Assembly (NCBI RefSeq): GCF_000252955.1
Contig: NC_014228.1
Location: 2,060,005 to 2,124,004 of the forward strand
Reading direction: 5' to 3'
From: Xenorhabdus nematophila ATCC 19061
GTDB lineage: Bacteria > Pseudomonadota > Gammaproteobacteria > Enterobacterales > Enterobacteriaceae
Length of the DNA stretch: 64,000 nt
Of the stretch, positions 17,358-26,439 are shown piece by piece (position 1 is the stretch's first letter; every line of letters starts with the position of its first letter). The translations under genes were made by a program, and so were the position numbers. The notes below the pieces were generated by a model, which saw only the letters and a program-made list of their open reading frames with translations, did no database searches and was not told the origin of the DNA.

Positions 17358-18362
17358 ATGCTTAGGATAGGCATTATCGGTACAGGCGCCGTTGCGTGTT
17401 ATTTGGCGCATCAATGTAAAAAACAAGGGTGTCAGGTTTTCTTATTATCTTCGCGGGGTATAAGAAACCAGTCACATCCTATCCATCAAATACAACTCAG
17501 TGATGATACGAATCATGGTCAGGCTGCGGGTGAAGATTTCGGCAGTGTTATTATCGATGGTCATTTTACCGACTATGCCGATTTTCTCGCTAAAGACTTC
17601 GATCAATTGTATGTATGCAGTAAAACGGTTTCCAACCGATATATTTGTCAGCAGTTGTCGCGCTATAAACATCTGCTGCATAGCCCTGTAGTTATCTTTC
17701 AGAACGGATTTGCCACAGAGCAGCCATTTATTGATGAAATGTTAGGTGTCACGGTGATCCGTGGTGTGCTTAATTTTTCAGTGACGCTACAGGGTGAACA
17801 AAACCTGAGATTGATGTTCCTGAAAACCAGCTATCTTGGATGCGTTGAACAGACCAAATGGGCCGAAACAGATATTTCGGCTGTTCTGGATTTACTCAAT
17901 CAGGTCGAGATCCCTTTTGAATGCTGCGGGGATATCGCACATAAAGCCTTTGCAAAAAATACACTTAATGCAGCGGCGTCAGTATGTGGGCTAATCCGCA
18001 TCGGTGTACAAACAGCAATGCGCAATATAAGTTCCCGATCCGTCATTCAATCGATCATTGATGAATGTACTGCCATTGGTGAGAAAACGGGATATGTTAA
18101 AGACAGTGAACATTTTCGGCGTCAATCCACAGGGTATTTGTTGTCAATTCCTGATTTTGACTCCTCTCTGGTGCTGGATGTCATCAATGGCAGAGAGACA
18201 GAAGCCGATACTTTACTTGCCTCTTTTATCGAGCTGAGTCAACACGTTGATATTGCCACGCCATCTCTGGATTTTGTTTATCGCTATTTCGATTTTTACA
18301 ACACATATATAACCCAATCTCAGGCATTCACGAAGATTATTTTGGTTGAAGGAGAAGCTTAA
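17358..18362 (+). CDS. Ketopantoate reductase-like (PanE/ApbA) NADPH-dependent oxidoreductase
   Basis: A 334-aa protein with an N-terminal Rossmann dinucleotide fold (MLRIGIIGTGAVACYLAHQC) and a helical C-terminal domain containing KAFAKNTLNAAASVCGL, where ketopantoate reductases keep a catalytic lysine and asparagine. The family reduces 2-oxo acids or carbonyls with NADPH. Placed one base after the transporter and overlapping the Rieske gene by one base, it is probably a tailoring enzyme rather than the pantothenate enzyme. It might reduce a keto group on the product or prepare a hydroxy-acid starter; the substrate is unknown. Confidence 0.82.
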   Translation: MLRIGIIGTGAVACYLAHQCKKQGCQVFLLSSRGIRNQSHPIHQIQLSDDTNHGQAAGEDFGSVIIDGHFTDYADFLAKDFDQLYVCSKTVSNRYICQQLSRYKHLLHSPVVIFQNGFATEQPFIDEMLGVTVIRGVLNFSVTLQGEQNLRLMFLKTSYLGCVEQTKWAETDISAVLDLLNQVEIPFECCGDIAHKAFAKNTLNAAASVCGLIRIGVQTAMRNISSRSVIQSIIDECTAIGEKTGYVKDSEHFRRQSTGYLLSIPDFDSSLVLDVINGRETEADTLLASFIELSQHVDIATPSLDFVYRYFDFYNTYITQSQAFTKIILVEGEA

Positions 18363-19591
18363 TGAGTGATCCAAACGTCGGGACAGTACGCGGTATCAAA
18401 TTACTTGAAGGTGGTGAACATGTTCTGAATAACGTGTTTTCTCCCTATGCTGATTATTTCATCGACATGATTGAGCAGCACCATTCGTATATTTCGACTG
18501 AACCGGTCGGAATATACGAAAGCCAGACTAAGCACTATGTTTGTCAGGATTATTTTAATGTTGAACAGCAGAATCTGTGGAAAAAGATCCCTCAATTTAT
18601 AGCGCCTGTGCAATCACTGGAAAAAATCGGTGACTTTATTACAGTCGATTATCAAGGTCGTGTTCCAATGATTGTGAGTAAAACCGATGATAATCGCTGT
18701 GCTGTATTTGAAAATGTATGTCCGCATCGTGGAGCCAGACTTGAACATCATCAGGAAGGATGTAAAAAAGCGTTTGTTTGTCCTTACCACAGTTGGTCCT
18801 TTAGCCATCAAGGAAATCTGATTGCAGCGCGTTGGAAAGAAGCTTTTCCGGAAATACCTGATCAATATCGTTCGTTGAATTCAATTGAAGCCCAGCAAAA
18901 ATTCAGTATGTTGTGGCAAATGCCAGAAGAACCCATTTCTGGTTTTTCTCTGGAACATTGGTTCGCAGCCATTGAAGATCAAATGACTGCTATCGGTTTT
19001 GAACAACATCAATTGCTGAATTGTCGTGAAAGGATGGTCAGGGCCAACTGGAAATTACTGATTGAAAATTTTATCGAATATTATCATGTTCAGTCCCTGC
19101 ACCGGAATAGCCTCGCCCCTACACTGAATGGCCAGCTTTACTCACTGGATTCTTTTGCGCAACATGGCCGAATTCTGACGCCACTGAAAAATTTGGCACA
19201 GGTTCGTCGGCAAACACCACATAAGACTCGCCGGGAAATGGTCGCCACGTATTTGTTGTTCCCTAATGTGATTATAGGCGTGCAGCCTTACCATGTTTTT
19301 GTCTCTTTTTATCAGCCTGTCTCAGTGAATAAAACCTGGTCGAAGACATTCAATTTTATCCATAAAGCCGATGCAATGGTAAGAGAGGTATGCGAATTGG
19401 ATGTGGAATATCTGGCGGAAGCTTTGGAAGAAGACTATGAGGCTATTGAACAAGTCCAAAGGAATTTAGAAGTCAGTAATGCACCCAGTTTGCTTTATGG
19501 TGAAGCAGAATCTTTGATTGGTCAGTTGCACCGCAATTTGGCGGCTATCTTACGTCAAAGTGGAAGCAGCAGGGAGGCAAACCGGGTATGA
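18362..19591 (+). CDS. Rieske non-haem iron oxygenase, alpha-subunit type
   Basis: A 409-aa Rieske oxygenase. The [2Fe-2S] motif is CPHRGARLEHH then CPYHSW (Cys120, His122, Cys140, His143). The mononuclear iron site is E-x2-H-x4-H (Glu239, His242, His247, in NFIEYYHVQSLH), with an acidic segment near the C-terminus that may carry the third ligand. These enzymes use electrons from a reductase or ferredoxin to hydroxylate, desaturate, demethylate or cyclise substrates. No reductase or ferredoxin is encoded nearby, so a general cellular one must serve. The start overlaps the previous stop by one base and the end overlaps the next synthetase by four, a strong sign that it belongs to the pathway. 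Confidence 0.9.
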   Translation: MSDPNVGTVRGIKLLEGGEHVLNNVFSPYADYFIDMIEQHHSYISTEPVGIYESQTKHYVCQDYFNVEQQNLWKKIPQFIAPVQSLEKIGDFITVDYQGRVPMIVSKTDDNRCAVFENVCPHRGARLEHHQEGCKKAFVCPYHSWSFSHQGNLIAARWKEAFPEIPDQYRSLNSIEAQQKFSMLWQMPEEPISGFSLEHWFAAIEDQMTAIGFEQHQLLNCRERMVRANWKLLIENFIEYYHVQSLHRNSLAPTLNGQLYSLDSFAQHGRILTPLKNLAQVRRQTPHKTRREMVATYLLFPNVIIGVQPYHVFVSFYQPVSVNKTWSKTFNFIHKADAMVREVCELDVEYLAEALEEDYEAIEQVQRNLEVSNAPSLLYGEAESLIGQLHRNLAAILRQSGSSREANRV

Positions 19592-22500
19592 GTGAGATAA
19601 CATATCCTAAGTGCGCTGATTCTGAGATTGATGAAGTATTGGTATCAGCTGGTCAGCAAGATTTATGGTTGGCAGAACAACTTACTGAAAAACAACTGTA
19701 CATTGTGCCGGTAACTTATGAACTGACAGGTCTGCTGGATCAGGATAAGTTGCTTAACGCGATTGCGCAGGTGGTACAAAGCAGTGAAGCATTTCGCACC
19801 GCATTTATTGAAGGCGATCAAGGACTGGTCCAGCACATTTATCCAGAGATTGAACTGCCCGTTACGGTTGTAGACCTGTCTGGACAAGATACTGCGCAGA
19901 ATGATCATGAGCGGCTGCAACTGGCATTGATGCACTGCCAACGCAATTTAGAAACGCCGTTTACGTTAAGTCAACCTGGTCTGGCGCGTTTTTCCCTGAT
20001 CAAATTAGGCGAGCAGAGCCATATTCTGCATTTTTGCCTTCACCACCTGATTTGTGACAATGACTCAGTGGCATTGATTCTCAACAATATTTCTACCGCA
20101 TACGCCGGGGAGAAACTCTCCGGTGATACAAGCACTGAGTGCCTTGAATACGCTGAATTTGCTGCCTGGCAAGATGAACTGTTGAGTGGTGGTTATCTGC
20201 ATGATGATGAAGATTATTGGCTGAAAGAGCTGACGGGGTTAGATGGGCGGCTGAAACTGGCTATCGGTAATCCTGCGCCATCAAAAAATGAGCAAGGAGG
20301 GATGATACGGCAGCAGTTAACACCAGCGTTGACTGCCTCTTTCAATCAGTGTGCCGCCAGACTGGGCATTTCACCGGCGCTGGGTTATTTTACCGCATAT
20401 GCTGCACTGTTATATCGGCTGACAGGTCAGCAAACGATCGTGTTTGGTGTACCGGCCTCTTTGCGGGATGATCCGCGTCTGGAAAACACGATAGGGTATT
20501 TCATCAATGTGTTACCGGTTAAAGTCGTTTTCCATCCGCAAATCACTTTTTCCGATATTGCTGCCCAGCTTAGCCGCCAGCTTTACAATGGTATTGAACA
20601 CCAGCAATTTCCCTATAATCATATTGTACGCAGTATCAGCAATGCACAACAAAGCCCGCAGACTCCTTTATTTAATGTGATGTACAACTATTTTGTTGGT
20701 CAGGGAAGCTGGGCATTATCTGGAACGCAGTCTCGTCAGCATGAGCTGACTCCTGTCGGGGGAAAATTCCCGCTAACGCTGTTTGTGATTAATCACGTGG
20801 ATAGCGTAGAGCTTCATTTTGAATATCAATATGCGCATGTTGCAACAGATTATGCCGGAGTGCTAAGCGACAGCTATCGGCAAATATGCACAGCGATGAC
20901 GCTGGATGTTGATCAAGAGGTGTTGGCACTGTCTTTATTGGACGAAGCTGATTATCAGTGTCAGGTTCTGGCATTTAATCAGACTGATGCTGTTTTTCAG
21001 GAAGATTTTTGTCAGCATTTTTTCCGGCAATTGGATGCTGAGCCTGAATTAACCGCGATTGAATACTGGGATGAATCACATGTTGAACGGTTCAGCTATG
21101 AGGCATTGTATGGCTTAAGTCGACAAATCGCAGGCGAATTACACAAACATATTTTTGCCGATACTTCATGTCAGGCAAAGGTGGTGATTTTTGCCAGTGC
21201 CACTCCTTTAGCTCTGGCGACTATTGTCGCCTGTCTGGCAGAAGGCATGATATGGATACCGGTAGATAACCATTTACCTCTTAACCGATTGTTCCTGATT
21301 ATTGAAGATGCTTGTCCTGATGCCATTGTCGTTGAGGGGAAAACAGCGGATCAGAATGTGTCTTTACTGGAGGAAATCGCACGTTTCAATATCCCTGTGA
21401 TTAACTTGAGAAGTGGCGCTGTATCAAAAAGCGGCTGGAAAACGGGGGATACCGATCATTATGCGAACTGTCTCCCCTCAATACCTAATTGGAAACGTAC
21501 TGCGGAAAATGACGATCTTTGTTACATGATTTATACCTCCGGTACGACGGGTAAACCCAAAGGGGTTGAAATTTATCGTAAAGGCCTTAACAACTATCTC
21601 AATTGGGCAGCACAAACTTATATGCCGACAGGTGCGAATGACTTGGGGGGACTGGGTGTGCCTGTAACCACGTCCTTTGGGTTTGATGCAACGATAACCA
21701 GTATGCTCCTGCCATTGATGACACGGGGACATGTGATGCTTTTTGCCTCGCAGGGAAATCACGATGGAGCACTATTGCGTTTAATTGAGCTAAATAAACC
21801 ATTGGGATTGATGAAAACCACACCTTCACAATTGGAACATTTAGCACTGAGTTTAAGCCACAAACAATCTCCATTGGATATCAGGGTCGTTGTGATCGGT
21901 GGCGAGCAAATGAGTCGTGCTCATCTGAATTATCTAAGCATGATCGCACCGGGAAGTGTGGGCTTTAACGAATATGGTCCGACAGAGACAGTCGTGGGCT
22001 GCTGTGTGGAACGGTTTTCTCTCGCGGATGAAAACATCTACAGCCATCATGGTGTATTACCGATTGGATCGCCTATCGCCAATACACAAATGTATGTTCT
22101 TAATGAACGAGGCTGTCATCAGCCGCCGGGGGTAACGGGAGAGTTGTTCATTGGAGGGCAAGGCGTTGCTAAAGGGTATTGGCAACGTCCTGATTTAACG
22201 TCTGCCGTATTCATTGAGAACCCATTCTCGGAAATGAGTGGAGAACGCCTTTATAAAACGGGGGATTTGGCTTGTTTTATCAAAGGTAACAAATTGCTGT
22301 GTCTGGGGCGCAAAGATCAGCAGATCAAACTTCGTGGTTATCGAATTGAACTGGAAGAGATTGAGTCATGGATTAAGCAAGTACCGGCTATTGATAAGGC
22401 TGTGGCTGCAGTTGCAAAACAACCACATGAACAGCTTTGTGGTTTTCTGGTCGCTTCATCAGTGTTTACAGGAACTGAACAGCAACTGATCGACGAGGTT

Positions 22501-22896
22501 AAGCAACATCTGAAGAGCCATTTACCGGACTACATGATACCAACACAATGGCGGATGATCGAAGCCATTCCTTACACAATTAACAATAAAATCGATACTG
22601 TCGCATTATTGACGCTGGGGCAGGGTGATGTTTCTCCTATCGAAGAACAGCCTATGGCATGTGAGCTGAATTCTCATGTGGCAAAACAGGTTTTATCCCA
22701 TTTTAGCGAAGCGCTGAATTGCCATATTGCTTCTCTGGAGGATAATTTTTTTGCGCTCGGAGGCGATTCTTTGATGGCAGCACGTTTGCTGGCAAAAATC
22801 AACGCTGACTTCGGAATAGGGATAAAACTCAGAACCTTTTACCAACAGGCTTCTTTGGCAAATTTGATTGCGTTTGTTGAGGAACAGCTGCACTGA
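19588..22896 (+). CDS. NRPS module C-A-T, Asn-like adenylation code
   Basis: An 1102-aa single-module synthetase. The condensation domain (about 10-440) has HHLICDN at 152-158, where the usual final Gly of HHxxxDG is Asn. The adenylation domain (about 480-1010) has a normal A3 loop (YTSGTTGKPKG), EYGPTET, YKTGDL, and A10 Lys1001. Reading pocket positions by hand against GrsA gives D-A-T-K-V-G-E-V-G-K, close to the known asparagine code (D-L-T-K-x-G-E-V-G-K), so Asn or a hydroxy-Asn is predicted. The carrier domain has GGDSL (Ser1061). There is no fused thioesterase. It is the terminal module, so release must use the separate thioesterase, hydrolysis or cyclisation. Confidence 0.92.
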   Translation: MSEITYPKCADSEIDEVLVSAGQQDLWLAEQLTEKQLYIVPVTYELTGLLDQDKLLNAIAQVVQSSEAFRTAFIEGDQGLVQHIYPEIELPVTVVDLSGQDTAQNDHERLQLALMHCQRNLETPFTLSQPGLARFSLIKLGEQSHILHFCLHHLICDNDSVALILNNISTAYAGEKLSGDTSTECLEYAEFAAWQDELLSGGYLHDDEDYWLKELTGLDGRLKLAIGNPAPSKNEQGGMIRQQLTPALTASFNQCAARLGISPALGYFTAYAALLYRLTGQQTIVFGVPASLRDDPRLENTIGYFINVLPVKVVFHPQITFSDIAAQLSRQLYNGIEHQQFPYNHIVRSISNAQQSPQTPLFNVMYNYFVGQGSWALSGTQSRQHELTPVGGKFPLTLFVINHVDSVELHFEYQYAHVATDYAGVLSDSYRQICTAMTLDVDQEVLALSLLDEADYQCQVLAFNQTDAVFQEDFCQHFFRQLDAEPELTAIEYWDESHVERFSYEALYGLSRQIAGELHKHIFADTSCQAKVVIFASATPLALATIVACLAEGMIWIPVDNHLPLNRLFLIIEDACPDAIVVEGKTADQNVSLLEEIARFNIPVINLRSGAVSKSGWKTGDTDHYANCLPSIPNWKRTAENDDLCYMIYTSGTTGKPKGVEIYRKGLNNYLNWAAQTYMPTGANDLGGLGVPVTTSFGFDATITSMLLPLMTRGHVMLFASQGNHDGALLRLIELNKPLGLMKTTPSQLEHLALSLSHKQSPLDIRVVVIGGEQMSRAHLNYLSMIAPGSVGFNEYGPTETVVGCCVERFSLADENIYSHHGVLPIGSPIANTQMYVLNERGCHQPPGVTGELFIGGQGVAKGYWQRPDLTSAVFIENPFSEMSGERLYKTGDLACFIKGNKLLCLGRKDQQIKLRGYRIELEEIESWIKQVPAIDKAVAAVAKQPHEQLCGFLVASSVFTGTEQQLIDEVKQHLKSHLPDYMIPTQWRMIEAIPYTINNKIDTVALLTLGQGDVSPIEEQPMACELNSHVAKQVLSHFSEALNCHIASLEDNFFALGGDSLMAARLLAKINADFGIGIKLRTFYQQASLANLIAFVEEQLH

Positions 22897-22961
22897 GATA
22901 ATGCGCACCATAATAACGCGGTACATATCGATACGCGATTTTAGGAATACAGGAGTGGAAT

Positions 22962-23705
22962 TTGGAAAATAATAACTTGTTGATTATACAAAAGCGGGTC
23001 AGCAATCCGAGGCTGAGGCTCTTTTGCTTTCCATATGCGGGTGGATCGGCGAAAACTTATTATGATTGGGCTACATACTTTCATGATGATATTGAAGTTG
23101 TTGCTGTACAGCCGCCAGGGAGGACAACCCGCATTGATGAACCCCTGCATGAAAATCTGCATTCTTTGGTCAACGAGTTAATGAGCTATGTCACATTTAT
23201 TACACAAATACCCTATGTTTTTATTGGCCACAGTTTGGGATGCCGGGTAGCATTTGAACTGGCCCGTCAACTGCAATCCCACGCTCATCCCGTTCCTGCC
23301 CACTTCTTTGCGTCAGGGTGTCCGGCACCACATTTGAAAAATAATATCCCTCATACTCATCAATTAGCGCGTAATGAATTTATCCGTGAGTTACAGAAAA
23401 TGAATGGTGCTACTGATGAAGTACTGCTGAATAGTGAACTTATGGAAATTTTGTTGCCTGTGTTGAGGGCGGATTTCAAAATGGCTGAAACCTATCAGTT
23501 AGAACGGTTTATGCTGGAAAGCCCGATAACCGTTTTAAGCGGAGATTCTGATCCGGATGTTAAGCCGATTGAACTTTATGCTTGGTCAGAATTAACCAAT
23601 AAGGACTTAACGGTGCATACTATTTCGGGAGATCATTTTTTTATTGATCAAAATAAAGAAGCAGTGATAGAGGTTGTCTCATCTGTGCTTGAGTGCATAG
23701 GCTGA
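22962..23705 (+). CDS. Type II thioesterase of the PKS/NRPS cluster
   Basis: A 247-aa alpha/beta hydrolase of the stand-alone thioesterase family (GrsT-like). The nucleophile elbow is GHSLG (Ser91) and the catalytic His lies in GDHFF near the C-terminus; the N-terminal FPYAGGSAKTYYDW is typical. Such enzymes clear misprimed carrier domains. Because no thioesterase domain is fused to the last module, this one may also release the product, which is an inference. The start is a TTG at 22962 with AGGAG at 22951-22955, 6 nt away. The 65-nt gap is the widest in the second half of the cluster. Confidence 0.92.
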   Translation: MENNNLLIIQKRVSNPRLRLFCFPYAGGSAKTYYDWATYFHDDIEVVAVQPPGRTTRIDEPLHENLHSLVNELMSYVTFITQIPYVFIGHSLGCRVAFELARQLQSHAHPVPAHFFASGCPAPHLKNNIPHTHQLARNEFIRELQKMNGATDEVLLNSELMEILLPVLRADFKMAETYQLERFMLESPITVLSGDSDPDVKPIELYAWSELTNKDLTVHTISGDHFFIDQNKEAVIEVVSSVLECIG

Positions 23706-23754
23706 AAGGTAGGTTATTGACTCATGAAATAAGAGGCAGTCAATCTTAGGATTG

Positions 23755-23801
23755 AATAAAAAAGGGTTACAACAAATTAATGAGTTATAACCCTTATTTT
23801 T
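23755..23801. terminator. Bidirectional terminator between thioesterase gene and znuB
   Basis: AAGGGTTA (23762-23769) pairs with TAACCCTT (23788-23795). The stem has an A-run on its left and ATTTTT on its right, so it can end the convergent transcripts from both sides. Confidence 0.75.
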
Positions 23802-23845
23802 AGCTATTGCTAAAGGCCCGTCCCTGAAAGACGAAAGGATAAATA

Positions 23846-24631
23846 TCAGTTTGCTGTTTTGTTCGTTAAACTCAAAGCAAATAACATAGCCGAACAAAGC
23901 ACAACAGAAGGTCCCGCAGGTGTGTTATAAAATGCCGATAAAATCAGTCCTCCTGTGACAGAAAACATACCGACGATAATTGCAACAATAGCCATTTGCT
24001 CCGGTGTGCGTGAGAAGCGGCGTGCAGTAGCCGCAGGGATAATCAACAGAGAGGTGATGATCAACGCTCCGACAAATTTCATCGCCAGACCAATGGTTAA
24101 TGCTGTCACTAGCATCAGCAAAACACGCAGACGCTGAATCTTAATACCATCGACGAAAGCCAAGTCTTGGCTGACCGTCATTGATAATAAAGCCCGCCAT
24201 TGCCATGTCAGTAACCCGGTAACAATCGCGACACCTGTAGCAATAAGCCAGAGATCTTCATAAGTCACAGACAGGAGGTCGCCAAATAGATAAGCCATCA
24301 TATCGACCCGTACACTGGTCATAAAGCTGACGACGACTAAACCCAGCGATAATGCACTATGAGCCAGAATGCCCAATAATGTATCGACCGCCAGTTGCGG
24401 GCGTTTTTCAAGCCAGACTAAAATCACGGCCAATATCAGTGTGACGGCAATAACGGCATAAAAAGGATTCACATTCAGTAAGAAGCCAAAAGCGACACCC
24501 AGCAATGATGCGTGTGCTAGTGTGTCACCAAAGTAAGACATTTTTCGCCAGACAACGAAAGAGCCGAGAGGCCCTGCGGCAATTGCCAATAAGATACCTG
24601 CCAGCCAGCCGGGAAATAATAATTCAATCAT
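23846..24631 (-). CDS. znuB: High-affinity zinc ABC transporter permease ZnuB
   Basis: A 261-aa ABC-3 family permease with several transmembrane helices, including the start [20 protein letters not shown] and the family segments [20 protein letters not shown] and [18 protein letters not shown]. It forms the inner-membrane channel for Zn(II) import with ZnuC and ZnuA. Its start overlaps the end of znuC by four bases, so the two form one unit divergent from znuA. Synteny matches E. coli ruvB-znuB-znuC-znuA except for the inserted biosynthetic cluster. Confidence 0.96.
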   Translation of the reverse strand: MIELLFPGWLAGILLAIAAGPLGSFVVWRKMSYFGDTLAHASLLGVAFGFLLNVNPFYAVIAVTLILAVILVWLEKRPQLAVDTLLGILAHSALSLGLVVVSFMTSVRVDMMAYLFGDLLSVTYEDLWLIATGVAIVTGLLTWQWRALLSMTVSQDLAFVDGIKIQRLRVLLMLVTALTIGLAMKFVGALIITSLLIIPAATARRFSRTPEQMAIVAIIVGMFSVTGGLILSAFYNTPAGPSVVLCSAMLFALSLTNKTAN

Positions 24632-25386
24632 CGACGTGATTCTCCTCCATGTTTCAAAATAATTTTTCCTCTCAGATCATGATGATGATTGTGATGATGG
24701 CGGTAAACTGCGAGTTGCTCGGCACCATGACGACCAAACATTGCGATGAATTCTGGATGCATCGATACCACTTCAGGTGTACCAGAACAGCAAATGTGTT
24801 GATTAAGGCATAAAACTTCGTCTGTTTTCGCCATCACTAAGTGCAGGTCATGGGATACCATAAGTACTGCGCAATTAAGCTCAGTCCTAATTTGATTAAT
24901 TAAATCATAGAGTGAGAGTTGACCATTAACATCCACACCTTGCGTTGGTTCATCAAGAACCAGAAGTTGGGGATGATTGAGCAAGGCTCTGGCAAGCAGA
25001 ACGCGTTGGGTTTCTCCGCCTGACAATTTTTGCATGGGTTGTTCTAATAAATGGGCTGCCTTGACCCGGTCTAATACCGGCATGATATCTGCCGATTTTA
25101 CATTAGGCCTTAGCATCATAAAGCGTTTCACTGTCAGGGGCAGAGTGGGATCAAGGTTAAGCTTCTGTGGAACATAGCCAATTCTTAATGCTTGGCTGTG
25201 TTCAATAGTCCCTGAAGTGGGCTGAACTAAACCAAGTACAACACGAACCAGCGTTGATTTTCCTGCTCCGTTTGGACCAATGAGTGTCAGGATCTTGCCT
25301 TGATTGAGATTGAAAGAAATATTGTTTAATACTTTGCGGTTACCGAATTCAACCGTAATATTTTTTAGGGTAATCATAGTTGACAT
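24628..25386 (-). CDS. znuC: Zinc ABC transporter ATPase ZnuC
   Basis: The ATP-binding subunit of the zinc importer. Walker A (GPNGAGKST), the signature [16 protein letters not shown], Walker B ([12 protein letters not shown]) and the switch His (VSHDLH) are present. The tail is histidine-rich ([13 protein letters not shown]), typical of ZnuC. An upstream in-frame start at 25431 would add 15 residues and run over the Zur operator; the start at 25386 (MSTMITLKN) fits the E. coli protein and was chosen. Confidence 0.96.
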   Translation of the reverse strand: MSTMITLKNITVEFGNRKVLNNISFNLNQGKILTLIGPNGAGKSTLVRVVLGLVQPTSGTIEHSQALRIGYVPQKLNLDPTLPLTVKRFMMLRPNVKSADIMPVLDRVKAAHLLEQPMQKLSGGETQRVLLARALLNHPQLLVLDEPTQGVDVNGQLSLYDLINQIRTELNCAVLMVSHDLHLVMAKTDEVLCLNQHICCSGTPEVVSMHPEFIAMFGRHGAEQLAVYRHHHNHHHDLRGKIILKHGGESRR

Positions 25387-25411
25387 ATTAAAAGTGTCTT
25401 GCAGAACCGTT

Positions 25412-25435
25412 GAAATGTTATAATATAACACAAAT
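25412..25435. promoter_or_regulatory. Zur operator between znuC and znuA
   Basis: A 15-bp perfect palindrome TGTTATAATATAACA at 25416-25430, flanked by GAAA on the left, agrees with the E. coli znuA/znuC Zur box (GAAATGTTATA-type). It lies in the 76-nt divergent region, so zinc-loaded Zur should repress both znuA and znuCB. Confidence 0.9.
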
Positions 25436-25462
25436 CAATATACTGCATGGAATATTCATATT

Positions 25463-26419
25463 ATGTTACACAAACCACAAAAATCCGCGCATAAATTTTT
25501 TTCTACAATTGCCTTAGTGACTGCTTTAATGGCCGGAGTTAATAGTTCTGTACAGGCAGATGTTGTTACATCAATTCGTCCTTTGGGCTTCATTGCCGCA
25601 GCTATCGCTGATGGTGTAACAGGCACACAGGTGCTTTTGTCTGATGGTGCGTCTCCGCATGATTATGCTTTACGGCCTTTGGATGTAAGAAAAATCAATC
25701 AAGCTGACTTAATGGTTTGGATTGGATCAGATATGGAAATATTTTTAGCAAAGCCGATAGCTAAAATTGAAAAAAATAAGCAACTGGCGTTGGCGGAATT
25801 ATCGACTATTAAGCCATTATTATTGAAGAATAGTGAAGAAGATGATGATTCAGATGAATCGTATCAGCATAAACATGAAACTGATCACGAACATCATCAT
25901 CACGGTGAATATAATATGCATATCTGGCTTTCTCCTGAGATTGCAGAGAAAGTTGCTCAGGCAATCTATGATCGGCTCATTGAGCAGTACCCGAAGCAGA
26001 AACAGCAACTAGAAGTAAACCTACGTAAATTCAATGGACAGCTCACACAAACTGATAAGAATATTGCTAATATTTTAAAGCCTGTACAAAAACAGAAGTA
26101 TTTTGTTTTTCACGACGCATATGGTTATTTTGAAAAACATTATCAATTAGCGCCTTTGGGGGTTTTTACGGTTAATCCTGAAATACAGCCCGGAGCACAA
26201 AAATTACACTATATACGAACACAATTGGTTGAGCAGAAAGTAAAGTGTATTTTTGCTGAACCTCAATTCAGGCCAGCCGTCATCCATGCCGTAGCAAAAG
26301 GTACTGATGTGCATATCGGAGTACTTGACCCATTGGGAAGCGGCATTGTATTGAGTAAAGACAGCTATATGAAATTTATAACTCAGTTGTCAGAACAATA
26401 TGTGAGCTGCTTGAATTAG
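25463..26419 (+). CDS. znuA: Zinc-binding periplasmic protein ZnuA
   Basis: The solute-binding component of the zinc importer, 318 aa. It begins with a signal peptide (basic MLHKPQKSAHKFF, hydrophobic core, probable cleavage after SSVQA). The family Zn ligands sit in SPHDYALRP and NMHIWLSPE, and the charged His-rich loop DHEHHHHGEYNMH lies between. Later conserved pieces are FHDAYGYFEKHY and DPLGSG. It is divergent from znuCB and shares the Zur operator. Confidence 0.96.
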   Translation: MLHKPQKSAHKFFSTIALVTALMAGVNSSVQADVVTSIRPLGFIAAAIADGVTGTQVLLSDGASPHDYALRPLDVRKINQADLMVWIGSDMEIFLAKPIAKIEKNKQLALAELSTIKPLLLKNSEEDDDSDESYQHKHETDHEHHHHGEYNMHIWLSPEIAEKVAQAIYDRLIEQYPKQKQQLEVNLRKFNGQLTQTDKNIANILKPVQKQKYFVFHDAYGYFEKHYQLAPLGVFTVNPEIQPGAQKLHYIRTQLVEQKVKCIFAEPQFRPAVIHAVAKGTDVHIGVLDPLGSGIVLSKDSYMKFITQLSEQYVSCLN

Positions 26420-26439
26420 TACAATAAGGAATTTTATTA

